Origin: Bosea sp. BIWAKO-01 | Lineage (GTDB): Bacteria > Pseudomonadota > Alphaproteobacteria > Rhizobiales > Beijerinckiaceae | Assembly (NCBI RefSeq): GCF_001748145.1 | Contig: NZ_BCQA01000001.1 | Span: 1-64,000 of the forward strand | Direction: 5' to 3' | DNA: 64,000 nucleotides | Shown: in pieces, positions 36,622 through 45,721 of the stretch | Layout of the letters: each line of letters begins with the position of its first letter | How positions within the stretch are numbered: the first letter of the stretch is position 1 | Program-made: the position numbers and the translations under genes | Notes under the pieces: generated by a model | Seen by the model: the letters and a program-made list of their open reading frames with translations, nothing else | Databases searched by the model: none | What the model was told of the DNA's origin: nothing

Positions 36622-37563
36622 ATGTCCCGCCTTCTTACCGTTGCAGCGGCTCAGCTCGGTCCTATCCACCGCGCCGATGATCGCGCATCGGTCGTGCGCC
36701 GGATGATCGCGCTGATGCAGCAGGCAAAGGCCCGCGGCGCCGATTTCGTCATCTATCCGGAACTCGCCCTGACGACCTTCTTCCCGCGCTGGTATTGCGA
36801 GGACCGTGTCGAGGCCGACCAGTGGTTCGAGACCGCGATGCCCGGCCCCGACACGCAGCCGCTCTTCGACACGGCGCGCGCGCTCGGCATGGCCATGAGC
36901 TTCGGTTATGCCGAGCTGACGCCGGAGGGACGGCATTTCAACAGCTCGATCCTGGTCGACAGGACCGGCGAGATCATCGGAAAGTACCGCAAGGTGCATT
37001 TGCCCGGCCATGCCGAACGCGACCCGACCCGGGCGCATCAGCATCTCGAGAAGCGCTATTTCGAGCCCGGCGACCGCGGTTTCCCGGTCTGGCGCTTCGA
37101 GAACGGGCTGGTCGGCATGGCGATCTGCAACGACCGGCGCTGGCCCGAGACCTATCGCGTCATGGGCTTGCAGGGCGTCGAGATGGTGGTGCTCGGCTAC
37201 AATACGCCGACCACCAACGGCCATTCCAAGACCGAGACGCTGGCCGACCGCCTGTTCCATCATCGCCTGTCGGTGCAGGCCGGCGCCTATCACAACTCGA
37301 CCTGGGTCGTGGCGGTCGCCAAGGCTGGCGTCGAGGACGGTTTCCCGCTTTTCGGCGGCACGCTGATCGCCGATCCCAGCGGCAAGATCGTCGGCGAACT
37401 CGACCATGAGGAGGACGGGCTGCTGATCCATGCCTGCGATCTCGACGCCACGCGTTTCGGCAAGGAGACGATGTTCAACTTCGCCGCTCATCGGCGCGTC
37501 GAGCATTACGACCTGATCACTTCGCGGATCGGTGTCGGTGCCCCGCTCGGCACCACCGACTGA
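36622..37563 (+). CDS. Carbon-nitrogen hydrolase, N-carbamoyl-D-amino-acid hydrolase type
   Basis: A 313-residue nitrilase-superfamily amidase. The catalytic triad is visible: Glu in IYPELALTTF, Lys in GKYRKVHLPG and Cys in MAICNDRRWPE. The CNDRRWPETYRVMGLQG and YNTPTTNGHSK segments match N-carbamoyl-D-amino-acid amidohydrolases, which release D-amino acids, CO2 and ammonia in hydantoin degradation. The length is that of the family (about 304). AAGGAG lies nine bases before ATG 36622. No hydantoinase gene is in the window, so the natural substrate may be another N-carbamoyl compound. Confidence 0.9.
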   Translation: MSRLLTVAAAQLGPIHRADDRASVVRRMIALMQQAKARGADFVIYPELALTTFFPRWYCEDRVEADQWFETAMPGPDTQPLFDTARALGMAMSFGYAELTPEGRHFNSSILVDRTGEIIGKYRKVHLPGHAERDPTRAHQHLEKRYFEPGDRGFPVWRFENGLVGMAICNDRRWPETYRVMGLQGVEMVVLGYNTPTTNGHSKTETLADRLFHHRLSVQAGAYHNSTWVVAVAKAGVEDGFPLFGGTLIADPSGKIVGELDHEEDGLLIHACDLDATRFGKETMFNFAAHRRVEHYDLITSRIGVGAPLGTTD

Positions 37564-37623
37564 GGCATCGGCACGACAGTGGACCGCGGCTTTCGGGACA
37601 GCCAATGCGAACACGGAACGGTC

Positions 37624-37662
37624 GGATGATCGGACCCGATACGACATCCGGTCCGATCATCC
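37624..37662. other. 13-bp perfect inverted repeat with a 13-base spacer
   Basis: GGATGATCGGACC (37624-37636) and GGTCCGATCATCC (37650-37662) are exact complements. They lie 60 bases past the carbamoyl hydrolase stop in a 367-base gap (37564-37930). The spacer is long for a terminator and there is no U-run, so a protein-binding site or mRNA 3' structure is as likely. The rest of the gap shows no gene. Confidence 0.5.
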
Positions 37663-37930
37663 TGGCGTGCTCCGCCCGGGCGAGGCGGCTTCGCGGTCGG
37701 GCCGGACCGGCTTGCCCCGGCGATTGCGGGGTTTTGGCGGGAAGCGACCACAACGCCAGCCTGCGAGCGCATGGGAAAACCGGCGCGCGCCCACCCCGCA
37801 AGAGCGCCCCACCTTCTTCACCTCATTTGGTGCGACGTTAGTCGGCTGACTTTTTCGACCGGGGCGGACAAGAACGGCTTGAGGGGCCTATAGTCCCTTT
37901 TCGATAGTCGGAAAGTCAGGGGCGGCACAG

Positions 37931-38380
37931 GTGAAGGAACCAAACCGGGTCGATGAGTATGTCGGCATTCGCCTGCGAAGAATGCGCCGCCTGACGGGCT
38001 ACAGCCAGACGAAGCTTGCCGAGTTGCTGGGGATCACGTTTCAGCAGATCCAGAAATACGAGAAGGGCGTGAACCGGATCAGTGCGAGCCGGCTCCAGCA
38101 CATTGCCAATATCTTTCAAATCCCCGTTGCTCATTTCTTCGAGGGAGCGCCCGTGATCCCCCCTCCGGCGGCAGATTCAACGCCGGAAGCCCCGCCCCCG
38201 GAGGTCACGGACCTGCTCGCCACGCGGGACGGCGTCCGCCTGGCCAAGGCCTTCGCCTCGATCAGGAACCTCAAGACACGCCGCCGGATCGTCGCCCTCA
38301 CCGAGGCGATGGGGGACGCCGCGGAGGCGTGTGAAGCCGAACAGGGGCGCGCCACGGGTGCAGGGCCGGGCTGCGACTGA
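37931..38380 (+). CDS. XRE-family helix-turn-helix regulator
   Basis: A 149-residue protein with a Cro/C1-type HTH at about residues 9-65 (SQTKLAELLGITFQQIQKYE, then GVNRISASRL). This is the common alphaproteobacterial type with a QIQKYEKG recognition helix. A Pro-rich linker and a helical tail follow. It starts at GTG 37931. No phage genes are near, so it is more likely a housekeeping regulator than a prophage repressor. Target unknown. Confidence 0.88.
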   Translation: MKEPNRVDEYVGIRLRRMRRLTGYSQTKLAELLGITFQQIQKYEKGVNRISASRLQHIANIFQIPVAHFFEGAPVIPPPAADSTPEAPPPEVTDLLATRDGVRLAKAFASIRNLKTRRRIVALTEAMGDAAEACEAEQGRATGAGPGCD

Positions 38381-38504
38381 ACCGTTTTGTCGCGGCGGAG
38401 GTGAGGCGTCGGCGCCCGCCCTCGTGCGCCTGCGGCGCACGTTCGGCACGGCCTGGAACTCAGAGGGGCTTTCAAGGAAACGGGGGCACTTGCCAGCGCC
38501 AGTA

Positions 38505-38524
38505 ATATCCATTAACTTGGATAT
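38505..38524 (+). promoter_or_regulatory. Candidate ArsR operator abutting the arsR start codon
   Basis: ATATCCA (38505-38511) and TGGATAT (38518-38524) form a 7-6-7 inverted repeat that ends at the base before the arsR ATG. No Shine-Dalgarno sequence lies in the last 20 bases, so arsR may be translated from a leaderless or near-leaderless mRNA whose promoter the repressor covers. Confidence 0.55.
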
Positions 38525-38896
38525 ATGGATAATTCACAAGCCATCCTTGCGCTGGCCGCGCTGGCGCAGCCCACGCGCCTCGACACCTTCAGGCTGCTGG
38601 TGAAGCGCGAGCCGGAAGGCGTTCCCGCCGGCGAACTCGCGCGGCTGCTGGACGTTCCGCAGAATACTATGTCGGCCCATCTCGCCATCCTGTCGCGCGC
38701 AGGCCTGATTGCAGGCGAGCGGCAGAGCCGCTCGATCATCTATCGCGCCGATCTCGACGGCTTCCGCGCGGTGATCGCCTTCCTGCTGAAGGATTGCTGC
38801 GGCGGGCGGGCCGATCTGTGCCAGCCGCTCATCGACGAACTTGTTCCCTGCTGCCCACCGAAGGTCCCCGCCGATGGACGTCATCATCTACCATAA
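38525..38896 (+). CDS. arsR: ArsR-family arsenic-responsive repressor
   Basis: A 123-residue winged-helix repressor. The HTH is ELARLLDVPQNTMSAHLAIL with the following wing SRSIIYRADL. Metal-binding Cys pairs are near the C-terminus (LKDCCGG, then DLCQP and VPCCPP), a layout seen in the C-terminal-site ArsR proteins of alphaproteobacteria and unlike the E. coli ELCVC site. It heads the arsenic operon and overlaps arsC by 23 bases. Arsenite binding should release it from the adjoining operator. Confidence 0.93.
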   Translation: MDNSQAILALAALAQPTRLDTFRLLVKREPEGVPAGELARLLDVPQNTMSAHLAILSRAGLIAGERQSRSIIYRADLDGFRAVIAFLLKDCCGGRADLCQPLIDELVPCCPPKVPADGRHHLP

Positions 38897-39299
38897 TCCC
38901 GACTGCGGAACCTCGCGGAACACGCTTGCCCTGATCCGGAACGCCGGCGTCGAACCGCACGTCATCGAATATCTGAAGACCCCGCCCTCCCGGGCGATGA
39001 TCGCGAACCTCGTTGCGCGCATGGGTCTCACGCTCCGGCAGGCCCTGCGCGAGAAGGGGACGCCGTTCGCCGAACTCGGTCTCGCGGATCCGTCCCTAGG
39101 CGACGACGCCTTGCTCGACGCGATCGAGAAACACCCGATCCTGCTCAACCGCCCGATCGTGGTGACGCCGAACGGCGTGAGGCTGTGCCGCCCCTCGGAA
39201 GAGGTGATTGACCTGCTGCCGCCGCAACGCGGGCCGTTCGTCAAGGAGGACGGCCAGCGAATCGTCGACGAAGCCGGCCGCCGCGTCGCGAGCGGCTGA
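38874..39299 (+). CDS. arsC: Arsenate reductase (glutaredoxin-coupled ArsC)
   Basis: A 141-residue ArsC of the glutaredoxin type. The catalytic Cys is in YHNPDCGTSRNTLALIRNAG, and the arsenate-binding Arg residues are in the later PIVVTPNGVRLCRPSE region. It reduces arsenate to arsenite for export by Acr3. ATG 38874 lies inside the end of arsR, which indicates translational coupling. Confidence 0.95.
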   Translation: MDVIIYHNPDCGTSRNTLALIRNAGVEPHVIEYLKTPPSRAMIANLVARMGLTLRQALREKGTPFAELGLADPSLGDDALLDAIEKHPILLNRPIVVTPNGVRLCRPSEEVIDLLPPQRGPFVKEDGQRIVDEAGRRVASG

Positions 39300-39342
39300 C
39301 CGGGCATCGCACCCGGTCCGATAACCTGGCCGTCTGTGCTTG

Positions 39343-39441
39343 CTTCGGCTTTGCCCGAGAACCGCAATCCACGTTTCGGGCCGATGCTTCCTGTGTCGCA
39401 TCAGCTTTCCCGAAAACCGCAAACCACTTTTCGGGCCGATG
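39343..39441. repeat. Pair of REP-like palindromes in tandem
   Basis: Two copies of the dispersed element lie head to tail between arsC and acr3: 39343-39388 (CTTCGGCTTTGCCCGAGAACC...GGGCCGATGC) and 39398-39441 (GCATCAGCTTTCCCGAAAAC...TTTTCGGGCCGATGC). They share CCGA(G/A)AACCGCAA and TTTCGGGCCGATGC. The second ends 15 bases before the acr3 start. They may fold as a stem-loop in the polycistronic ars mRNA. Confidence 0.75.
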
Positions 39442-39456
39442 CCCCAGGGAAAGCCC

Positions 39457-40509
39457 ATGTCCGCCTTCGAACGCTACCTCACGCTGTGGGTGGCGCTGTG
39501 CATTCTTGCCGGCGTCGCCCTCGGTCAGCTGTTCCCGGCCGCCTTTCAAACGATCGGCAGCGCCGAGATCGCGAGGGTCAACCTGCCGATGGCGGCCCTG
39601 ATCTGGCTGATGGTCATCCCCATGCTGCTGAAGATCGACTTCGCAGCCTTGCGCCAGGTCGGCCAGCATTGGCGCGGCATCGGCGTCACGCTCTTCGTGA
39701 ACTGGGCCGTCAAGCCGTTCTCGATGGCGCTGCTGGGCTGGCTCTTCATCGGTTGGCTGTTCCGCCCTCACCTGCCCGCCGAGCAGATCGATTCCTATAT
39801 CGCCGGGCTGATCATCCTGGCAGCGGCGCCTTGCACCGCGATGGTCTTCGTCTGGTCCAACCTGATCAGGGGCGAGCCGCATTTCACGCTGAGCCAGGTC
39901 GCGTTGAACGACGCGATCATGATCGTCGCCTTCGCCCCGATCGTCGGCCTGCTGCTCGGCCTGTCCGCGATCACGGTTCCCTGGGGCACGCTGAGTCTGT
40001 CGGTCGCGCTCTACATCCTGGTTCCCGTCATCGTCGCGCAGGTCATCCGCAGGAGCGTGCTCGCCTCCGGCGGCGACGAAGCGCTGCAACGGCTTCTCAG
40101 CGCCCTCTCACCTGTATCGTTGCTGGCCCTGCTTGCGACCCTGGTCATGCTGTTCGGCTTCCAGGGCGTGCAGATCCTGGCCCAGCCTTCGATCATCGCG
40201 ATCCTGGCCATTCCGATCCTGATCCAGGTCTATTTCAACGCGGGCCTCGCCTATCTCCTCAATCGGGCGGCCGGCGAGCAGCACTGCGTCGCCGGCCCCT
40301 CGGCCCTGATCGGAGCCTCGAACTTCTTCGAACTCGCGGTTGCAGCCGCGATCAGCCTGTTCGGTTTCAACTCCGGCGCCGCCCTCGCAACGGTCGTCGG
40401 CGTTCTGATCGAAGTCCCGGTCATGCTGTCCGTCGTCTGGATCGTGAACCGTTCCAGGGGCTGGTACGAGCGGGGAAGCCCGCGCAATCCCGCGAAGGCA
40501 ACGTCATGA
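39457..40509 (+). CDS. acr3: Arsenite efflux transporter Acr3
   Basis: A 350-residue inner-membrane carrier with ten hydrophobic segments. Family hallmarks are [20 protein letters not shown] early, the essential Cys in [12 protein letters not shown], and [18 protein letters not shown] late. It extrudes arsenite by proton antiport. ATG 39457 follows AGGGAAA. Its stop overlaps the arsH start (ATGA). Confidence 0.95.
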   Translation: MSAFERYLTLWVALCILAGVALGQLFPAAFQTIGSAEIARVNLPMAALIWLMVIPMLLKIDFAALRQVGQHWRGIGVTLFVNWAVKPFSMALLGWLFIGWLFRPHLPAEQIDSYIAGLIILAAAPCTAMVFVWSNLIRGEPHFTLSQVALNDAIMIVAFAPIVGLLLGLSAITVPWGTLSLSVALYILVPVIVAQVIRRSVLASGGDEALQRLLSALSPVSLLALLATLVMLFGFQGVQILAQPSIIAILAIPILIQVYFNAGLAYLLNRAAGEQHCVAGPSALIGASNFFELAVAAAISLFGFNSGAALATVVGVLIEVPVMLSVVWIVNRSRGWYERGSPRNPAKATS

Positions 40510-41204
40510 CCGATCTTCCGAACGTCGACCTCGACCGTCTGGTCGCTCCCGATCTCACCCAGCTTGAGCCGGCCGGGCGCGCCACTCATCCTCCGCGAAT
40601 CGTACTGCTCTATGGCTCGCTCCGGACGCGCTCCTACAGCCGGCTGCTGACCCTGGAAGCAGAGCGTATCCTCAAGCATCTCGGGGCCGAAACCCGGGTC
40701 TTCGACCCTGCCGGCCTGCCGATGCCGGACAGCGTCCCGCCGGACCACCCGAAGGTTCAGGAGTTGCGGGATCTGGCGCTCTGGTCGGAGGGGCAGGTCT
40801 GGTGCAGCCCGGAACGCCACGGCACGATCACCGGCGTCTTCAAGAACCAGATCGACTGGATACCGCTGGAGCTCGGCTCGATGCGCCCGACCCAGGGCCG
40901 GACGCTGGCGGTGATGCAGGTCTCGGGTGGCTCGCAGTCGTTCAACGCCGTCAACACATTGCGTGTGCTGGGGCGCTGGATGCGCATGGTGACCATTCCG
41001 AACCAGTCCTCCGTCGCAAAGGCCTTTCAGGAGTTCGACGAGGCAGGCCGCATGAAGCCCTCCGCCTATTACGACCGCGTCGTCGACGTGATGGAGGAAC
41101 TCGTCCGCTTCACGCTGCTGACGCGCGACCGCGCCGCCTATCTCACCACGCGCTACAGCGAGCGGAAGACCGCTGCCGAGGCGATTTCGGTCAACGCGAT
41201 CTAG
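40506..41204 (+). CDS. arsH: ArsH, NADPH-dependent FMN reductase/organoarsenical oxidase
   Basis: A 232-residue flavodoxin-like protein. The FMN-binding [20 protein letters not shown] and [21 protein letters not shown] motifs are those of ArsH, which oxidises trivalent organoarsenicals and may also reduce oxygen or quinones. It is the last gene of the arsR-arsC-acr3-arsH operon. Confidence 0.95.
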   Translation: MTDLPNVDLDRLVAPDLTQLEPAGRATHPPRIVLLYGSLRTRSYSRLLTLEAERILKHLGAETRVFDPAGLPMPDSVPPDHPKVQELRDLALWSEGQVWCSPERHGTITGVFKNQIDWIPLELGSMRPTQGRTLAVMQVSGGSQSFNAVNTLRVLGRWMRMVTIPNQSSVAKAFQEFDEAGRMKPSAYYDRVVDVMEELVRFTLLTRDRAAYLTTRYSERKTAAEAISVNAI

Positions 41205-41248
41205 CCGGTCAGGGCGGGCAAGCACGGACCTGACAGAGTTGCGATCCG

Positions 41249-41280
41249 GGCGGCGCTCCGCTGAAAATCCGGACGCCGCC
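41249..41280. terminator. GC-rich stem between convergent arsH and the O-antigen-ligase gene
   Basis: GGCGGCG (41249-41255) and CGCCGCC (41274-41280) can pair across an 18-base loop. The position between two convergent genes suggests a shared terminator; there is no U-run. Confidence 0.4.
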
Positions 41281-41281
41281 G

Positions 41282-42607
41282 TCAGAGCCGCCGGATCGCC
41301 ATGCGGCCGGCGAATTCGAGGCCGAACACCGCCAGGGCGAACAGCATCCAGAGCGGGTCGGCGCGATTGAGGAGGAAGGATTCCAGCATGCCGACATAGG
41401 TCATGAAGATGACGATCATCAGGAAGAGGTCGGCCAGGTTCCGGCTGGCTGCGATCCGGCCCGCGCGGAGATAGTTCCGGAGAGGCAGGACCATCAGGCA
41501 AAAGATCGTCACGATCGCGCCCGGAATCCCGAACATCACCATCGCGTCGAGATAGCTGTTGTGCGCGGAGCCGATGCCGCGAACGTCCCAGCTCGCCTCG
41601 AAATTCTCCTCCAGCATCGAGACCACCGGCGTCTGCCAGAAACCGAAATAGCCGTAGCCGAACCAGGGCTTCTCGGTGACATGCGCAATGGCGAAGCGCC
41701 AGATCTCGTCACGCCCGGTGAAGGTTGGGTCGGAGATGAGTGCGCTCGAGACGCGCAGAAGCGCCGGCGACAGCACCGTGCCGATCGTGAGCGCCGCGAC
41801 CAGCAGCACCAGCGCGGCATGGATCACGAGCATCAGGCGGGGCGCGGCGATGGCGCGGCCGAAGAGGACGAGCCCGATCGCCACCGGCAGGAAGCCCATC
41901 GTCGTCTTCGAACCGCTGTTCAGCACGAAGACCATGCCGAGGCCGACGATCATCAGCCCGCGCAGCCTGAGCCCCATGCGCCAGCAATAGATGCCGAACA
42001 TGGTGAGGATCGAGAACACCGGCGCGGCAAAATTCTTGTGCGAGAGATGTCCACGCCAGTCGCCGGCATGGCCGCCCTCGACACCCTCGGCGCCATGGAT
42101 CGCAAGGTACGGCGCAAGCAGGATGACGGCATAGACCAGCAGAAGCACGGCGAGCACGGCATTGGCCGCGGCGCTGGCGAAATCCTGCTCGCTCCTGGGC
42201 AGGAGCAGGACGCCAACCACGACGACCAAGGCGAAACTGGTCAGCAGCAGGGCCCGCAGCGCGGCTGCCGGATCCGGAGCCTGCCCGGTGGAAAAGGCGG
42301 CGACCAGCAGAACGATGATCCAGCCGCTCGAGCGAAGCTGCGCGAGCGCCCCCCGCTCGCTCAGCCGCAGCATCGCGCCGAGATAGAGGATGGCGAGACT
42401 GACATAGCCGATCTGGTTGACGACATTGCCGGTCGACGCCCCGGTCTCGGACACTTCGGGCGCGCCGGCGAAGGGCTGCAGGGTCAGGATCATGATGAAC
42501 AGGCCGAAGCCGCTGAGCAGCGCGGCGACGAACCGCGCATTGTCTGCCGGGACACCTGACGCGGTGGCGCCCGTGCCGGTTCCTGTCTCTGCGATGCCGA
42601 CCGTCAT
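41282..42607 (-). CDS. O-antigen ligase/polymerase-like membrane protein (Wzy_C)
   Basis: A 441-residue protein with about ten to twelve membrane segments and the long periplasmic loop of the WaaL/Wzy family. Near the C-terminal half is the family core GRDEIWRFAIAHVTEKPWFG followed by an HNSYLD motif (conserved His). Such enzymes ligate or polymerise surface glycans. The ATG at 42607 has AGGGAC upstream. No other polysaccharide genes lie close by, so it is an isolated locus. Confidence 0.88.
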   Translation of the reverse strand: MTVGIAETGTGTGATASGVPADNARFVAALLSGFGLFIMILTLQPFAGAPEVSETGASTGNVVNQIGYVSLAILYLGAMLRLSERGALAQLRSSGWIIVLLVAAFSTGQAPDPAAALRALLLTSFALVVVVGVLLLPRSEQDFASAAANAVLAVLLLVYAVILLAPYLAIHGAEGVEGGHAGDWRGHLSHKNFAAPVFSILTMFGIYCWRMGLRLRGLMIVGLGMVFVLNSGSKTTMGFLPVAIGLVLFGRAIAAPRLMLVIHAALVLLVAALTIGTVLSPALLRVSSALISDPTFTGRDEIWRFAIAHVTEKPWFGYGYFGFWQTPVVSMLEENFEASWDVRGIGSAHNSYLDAMVMFGIPGAIVTIFCLMVLPLRNYLRAGRIAASRNLADLFLMIVIFMTYVGMLESFLLNRADPLWMLFALAVFGLEFAGRMAIRRL

Positions 42608-42790
42608 GCCGTCCCTGACACACTCGCCGCGTTTCGCAGGCCGCGCCGTGACGCCACCCCGCGGTCGCGCATAGTATGACACGCAACCTTAAGAGCCTGT
42701 AGCCGCAGACAGATAGGCCGCCGTCCAGGGCTGCGGTCTGGCCCGATGCCCGGCCAAATTCCCCCGTCGTGGCCGGGCGCTGCGCCTGAG

Positions 42791-42838
42791 GTCGGATCGG
42801 CTTTCCCAGCCGCAATCCACCTTTCCGGGCCGATGCCT
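42791..42838. repeat. REP-like palindromic element
   Basis: A further copy of the dispersed element (GTCGGATCGGCTTTCCC...CTTTCCGGGCCGATGCC). It ends in the first base of the stop triplet of the 2OG oxygenase gene, much as the copy at 6972-7020 abuts the stop of the M20 peptidase gene. Confidence 0.7.
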
Positions 42839-43965
42839 TAGCGCGTCCCGGCGAGATAGCTGCCTCCGGCCTCCATGAACACCTGATTGTCCTCCCGCAG
42901 CCTGGCTGCAGCATCGTCATAGAGGAAGGGCAGGAAGGCGAAGCGCTTGCCCCGCGTTACCTGCGAGACGGCATGAAGCAGCGAACAGGAGAAGACGACA
43001 GCGCCGCCGGCCGGCGGCTTGAAGCTGCGCGCGCCATATTCGGGAAAGCTGACCTCGCCGCCCTCGAAATCGGCGTTCAGGTTGATGGAGACGGCAAAGC
43101 GGCGATGCGCCGTGCCCTTGGTCGTGTTGTCCCGATGTGCGGCGAAATGCCCGCCAGTCTCCGCGTCGTAACAGCCCACGAGATAACGCTCCATGCGGGT
43201 CACCGTGAACTGGTGGACCTTCCTGATCTCGGGAACGATGCGCTTGCCGATCTTGCCCTGAATGACCCCGATCAGTTCCGTGTCGCCGATGAGGACATCG
43301 GAGCGGCGCTTGTGGGCATGGTCGGAGATCAGGACGGTCTTCCCGTCCTTCTCGCGCATGAAGCCGGATTCATTACCGCCATCGGCCTCGTGCAGGGCGA
43401 TCAGCTGCCGGCAGAAATCCGGTTCGAAGACATTGGGCAATACCAGGACCGGCGCGTGCACCTGGAAGCCCGGGAACGCGTCGACCGGTGGCAGCGCGGC
43501 AAGGAACGCGGCAACCTCCTGGCGCTCACCCCCCTCGCGGGTGAAGGGAAAGACCGCCATGACGCGCAGCGTCGGATCGAGCACATACCAGGCGCGCCGC
43601 AGGGGCATATCCGTGCCTGGCTCGTCCTCGATGGGCGCGACGCCAAACTCCTTGCTGATCAGCAGATCGAAATCCCAGAAGTAGCGGATGCCGGGCATGC
43701 GTTGCCTGACGCGCTGCTTGAGCTCGTCATCGGGGTCGTTGCTGACACCGAAAAAGGCGATCTTGTCATCGTCGAAGAGGTCGCGCTGCTCGGACAGGAT
43801 CTTGAGCGCGGATACCGTGCTTGCTCGCGCAGCGGAACCGAAGAAGCACAGGACAATATAGCGCCCGGCTGCGCTGGAGAATTTATAGGTCGGGTTGCTT
43901 GTGGAACGCTGCTCGAACCACGGCGCAGGATCGCCGACGCCCATCGACCTGTATTTCACGGCCAA
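42838..43965 (-). CDS. Thioredoxin-fold/2OG-Fe(II) oxygenase fusion protein
   Basis: A 375-residue fusion. Residues about 1-165 have an AhpC/TSA (peroxiredoxin-like) fold: FFGVSNDPDDELKQRV and an RAWYVLDP strand. The peroxidatic Cys is not in place: the usual TPxC loop reads GSAARAST. Residues about 175-375 are a prolyl-4-hydroxylase-type oxygenase with the iron site HRD (in GGHFAAHRDN), a distal His in SLLHAV and the 2-oxoglutarate Arg in GKRFAFLP. The oxygenase would hydroxylate an unknown substrate. The redox-dead N-terminal domain may serve as a binding module. Confidence 0.88.
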   Translation of the reverse strand: MAVKYRSMGVGDPAPWFEQRSTSNPTYKFSSAAGRYIVLCFFGSAARASTVSALKILSEQRDLFDDDKIAFFGVSNDPDDELKQRVRQRMPGIRYFWDFDLLISKEFGVAPIEDEPGTDMPLRRAWYVLDPTLRVMAVFPFTREGGERQEVAAFLAALPPVDAFPGFQVHAPVLVLPNVFEPDFCRQLIALHEADGGNESGFMREKDGKTVLISDHAHKRRSDVLIGDTELIGVIQGKIGKRIVPEIRKVHQFTVTRMERYLVGCYDAETGGHFAAHRDNTTKGTAHRRFAVSINLNADFEGGEVSFPEYGARSFKPPAGGAVVFSCSLLHAVSQVTRGKRFAFLPFLYDDAAARLREDNQVFMEAGGSYLAGTR

Positions 43966-44171
43966 TTCCCCAGATGTTATCGGATGAGAATGGCAGATCG
44001 CCCACTATTGGCAAGGATGACAGGCGCGACACCTTCATTTCGATGAGCGATCGACGCGGCTTTGATCTCCGCGCGAGCGACTAGCCCCCGCATACAGCGA
44101 GCGCCCCGCCATGCTATGGCTGGTTCCACCATCAACAACGCATGGCTGCTTCTGCAGCCGGAACGGAGTCC

Positions 44172-45512
44172 ATGTCCAGTACCGATGGCAGCATGTTCGA
44201 CCTGGTCGGAGTGCTTGCCGTATTGCTTCTCGTCGCCGCAAACGGCTTCTTCGTTGCGGCCGAGTTTTCGCTGGTCGCGGTGCGCCGAAGCCGCGTTTCC
44301 GAGCTTGTCACGGCGGGGCGCATGAATGCCGCCGCCCTCAAGCACGCCGTCGACAATCTCGACGCCAATCTCGCAGCGACGCAGCTTGGCATCACCATCT
44401 CCTCGCTGGCGCTCGGCTGGATCGGAGAGCCCGCGCTGGCGCACCTGATCGAGCCGCTCCTGAACAGCCTGCCGGGCTCGCTGGCGACAGCCAGTTCCCA
44501 TGCCATCGCGGTTGCAATCTCTTTCATCATCATCACGGCCCTGCACATCGTTCTCGGCGAACTCGCCCCCAAGAGCCTTGCCCTTCAGCGCAGTGAAGGG
44601 ACGGCGCTCTGGGTGGTGCGGCCGCTCGGAATGTTCCTGTTCCTGCTGCGGCCTGCGATCATCTCGCTGAATGGCCTCGGCAATCTCGTGCTGCGCCTCT
44701 GCGGCCTGCGGCCGGGAACGGGAGAGGAATCCCTGCATTCGCCGGAAGAATTGAAACTTCTCGTCCAGGCGAGCCAGGAGGCCGGCATCCTCCAGCCGGC
44801 GCAGCAGGAATTGGTCGAGCGCGTGCTCAGCATCGGCGACCGGCGTATCGCCGACATTATGACACCGCGCCGGGACGTCGCCTGGATAGACGCCGACGAC
44901 ACCCATGACGAGATGCTGCGGACCATACGCGAATGTCGCCATGAGCAGTTGCTGGTCGGACGCGGTGGCATCGACGAGCCCCTGGGCATGATCCTGAAGC
45001 GGGATCTTCTCGACCAGGTCCTGGACGGCAAGGCGCTCGACCCCATGGCCGTGATCTGCGACCCCGTCATCGTGCACGAGACGACGCCGATCTTCCGCGT
45101 GCTCGAGCGCTTCAAGAAGGCTCCCGTTCGCCTGGCAATCGTCATCGACGAATATGGCGGCCTCGACGGCATCGTCACCCAGACCGATCTCCTCGAAGCC
45201 ATTGCCGGCGACCTGCCCGATGTCGAGGGCGAGGAACCCGATATCGTGGAGCGCGACGATGGTTCGCTGCTGATCGACGGCATGATGCCGGCCCATGATG
45301 CCTTCAATCGGCTTGGCTTCCGGCTGCGCTCGGCGGAAGGCGATTTCCACACGATCGCCGGCTTCGCCCTGGCCCGGCTCGAACACCTCCCCGAGATCGG
45401 CGAGCATTTCGACTATGCGGGCTGGCGGTTCGAAATCGTCGACATGGACGGCAGGCGGATCGACAAGCTCCTGGCGCAGCGAATCGCAAGCGAGGAGTCC
45501 GAAGGGGGCTGA
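44172..45512 (+). CDS. CNNM/CBS-domain protein (hemolysin/CorC family)
   Basis: A 446-residue membrane protein with three parts: an N-terminal CNNM (DUF21) domain of three or four helices (ANGFFVAAEFSLVAVRRSRV, then NLAATQLGITISSLALGW), a tandem CBS pair (IMTPRRDVAWID onward, about residues 215-345), and a C-terminal CorC_HlyC domain (about 360-440). The family is linked to magnesium or cobalt efflux and was called hemolysin for historical reasons. GGAG lies four bases before ATG 44172. Confidence 0.92.
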   Translation: MSSTDGSMFDLVGVLAVLLLVAANGFFVAAEFSLVAVRRSRVSELVTAGRMNAAALKHAVDNLDANLAATQLGITISSLALGWIGEPALAHLIEPLLNSLPGSLATASSHAIAVAISFIIITALHIVLGELAPKSLALQRSEGTALWVVRPLGMFLFLLRPAIISLNGLGNLVLRLCGLRPGTGEESLHSPEELKLLVQASQEAGILQPAQQELVERVLSIGDRRIADIMTPRRDVAWIDADDTHDEMLRTIRECRHEQLLVGRGGIDEPLGMILKRDLLDQVLDGKALDPMAVICDPVIVHETTPIFRVLERFKKAPVRLAIVIDEYGGLDGIVTQTDLLEAIAGDLPDVEGEEPDIVERDDGSLLIDGMMPAHDAFNRLGFRLRSAEGDFHTIAGFALARLEHLPEIGEHFDYAGWRFEIVDMDGRRIDKLLAQRIASEESEGG

Positions 45513-45576
45513 ACCGCCACATCGACAGACCGCCCCTGCCCTTCGCTCGCCGGGGCTGGGACCGTCTGTGCCTGGC

Positions 45577-45618
45577 TTGATCTCGCCCACCTCATCGCGA
45601 TGAGGCCGGCGAGATCAA
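45577..45618. terminator. Large two-tier hairpin between convergent genes
   Basis: Outer arms TTGATCTCGCC (45577-45587) and GGCGAGATCAA (45608-45618) are exact complements. The inside holds CCTCATCG/CGATGAGG (45590-45605), also exact. It lies between the CNNM gene and the convergent metG-like gene and is probably a bidirectional terminator. Confidence 0.6.
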
Positions 45619-45721
45619 CACGCTGCACGAGCTCAGCGACGAACCAGCGGAGACGCTTGCAGCCGATTTGCGACCATGCTGCGCTTGCGTCTCCGTCGAT
45701 CGGGCGCCCTCCTCGACCGGG

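Noticed and set aside
37931..38380. XRE regulator as a sign of a prophage or toxin-antitoxin pair
   Set aside because: No phage, integrase or toxin-like gene is adjacent, and the HTH type is the common chromosomal alphaproteobacterial one.
39336..41204. A 622-codon frame that would fuse an Arg-rich stretch to ArsH
   Set aside because: The part before 40506 is a shadow frame of acr3; ArsH has its own ATG overlapping the acr3 stop, in the usual operon manner.
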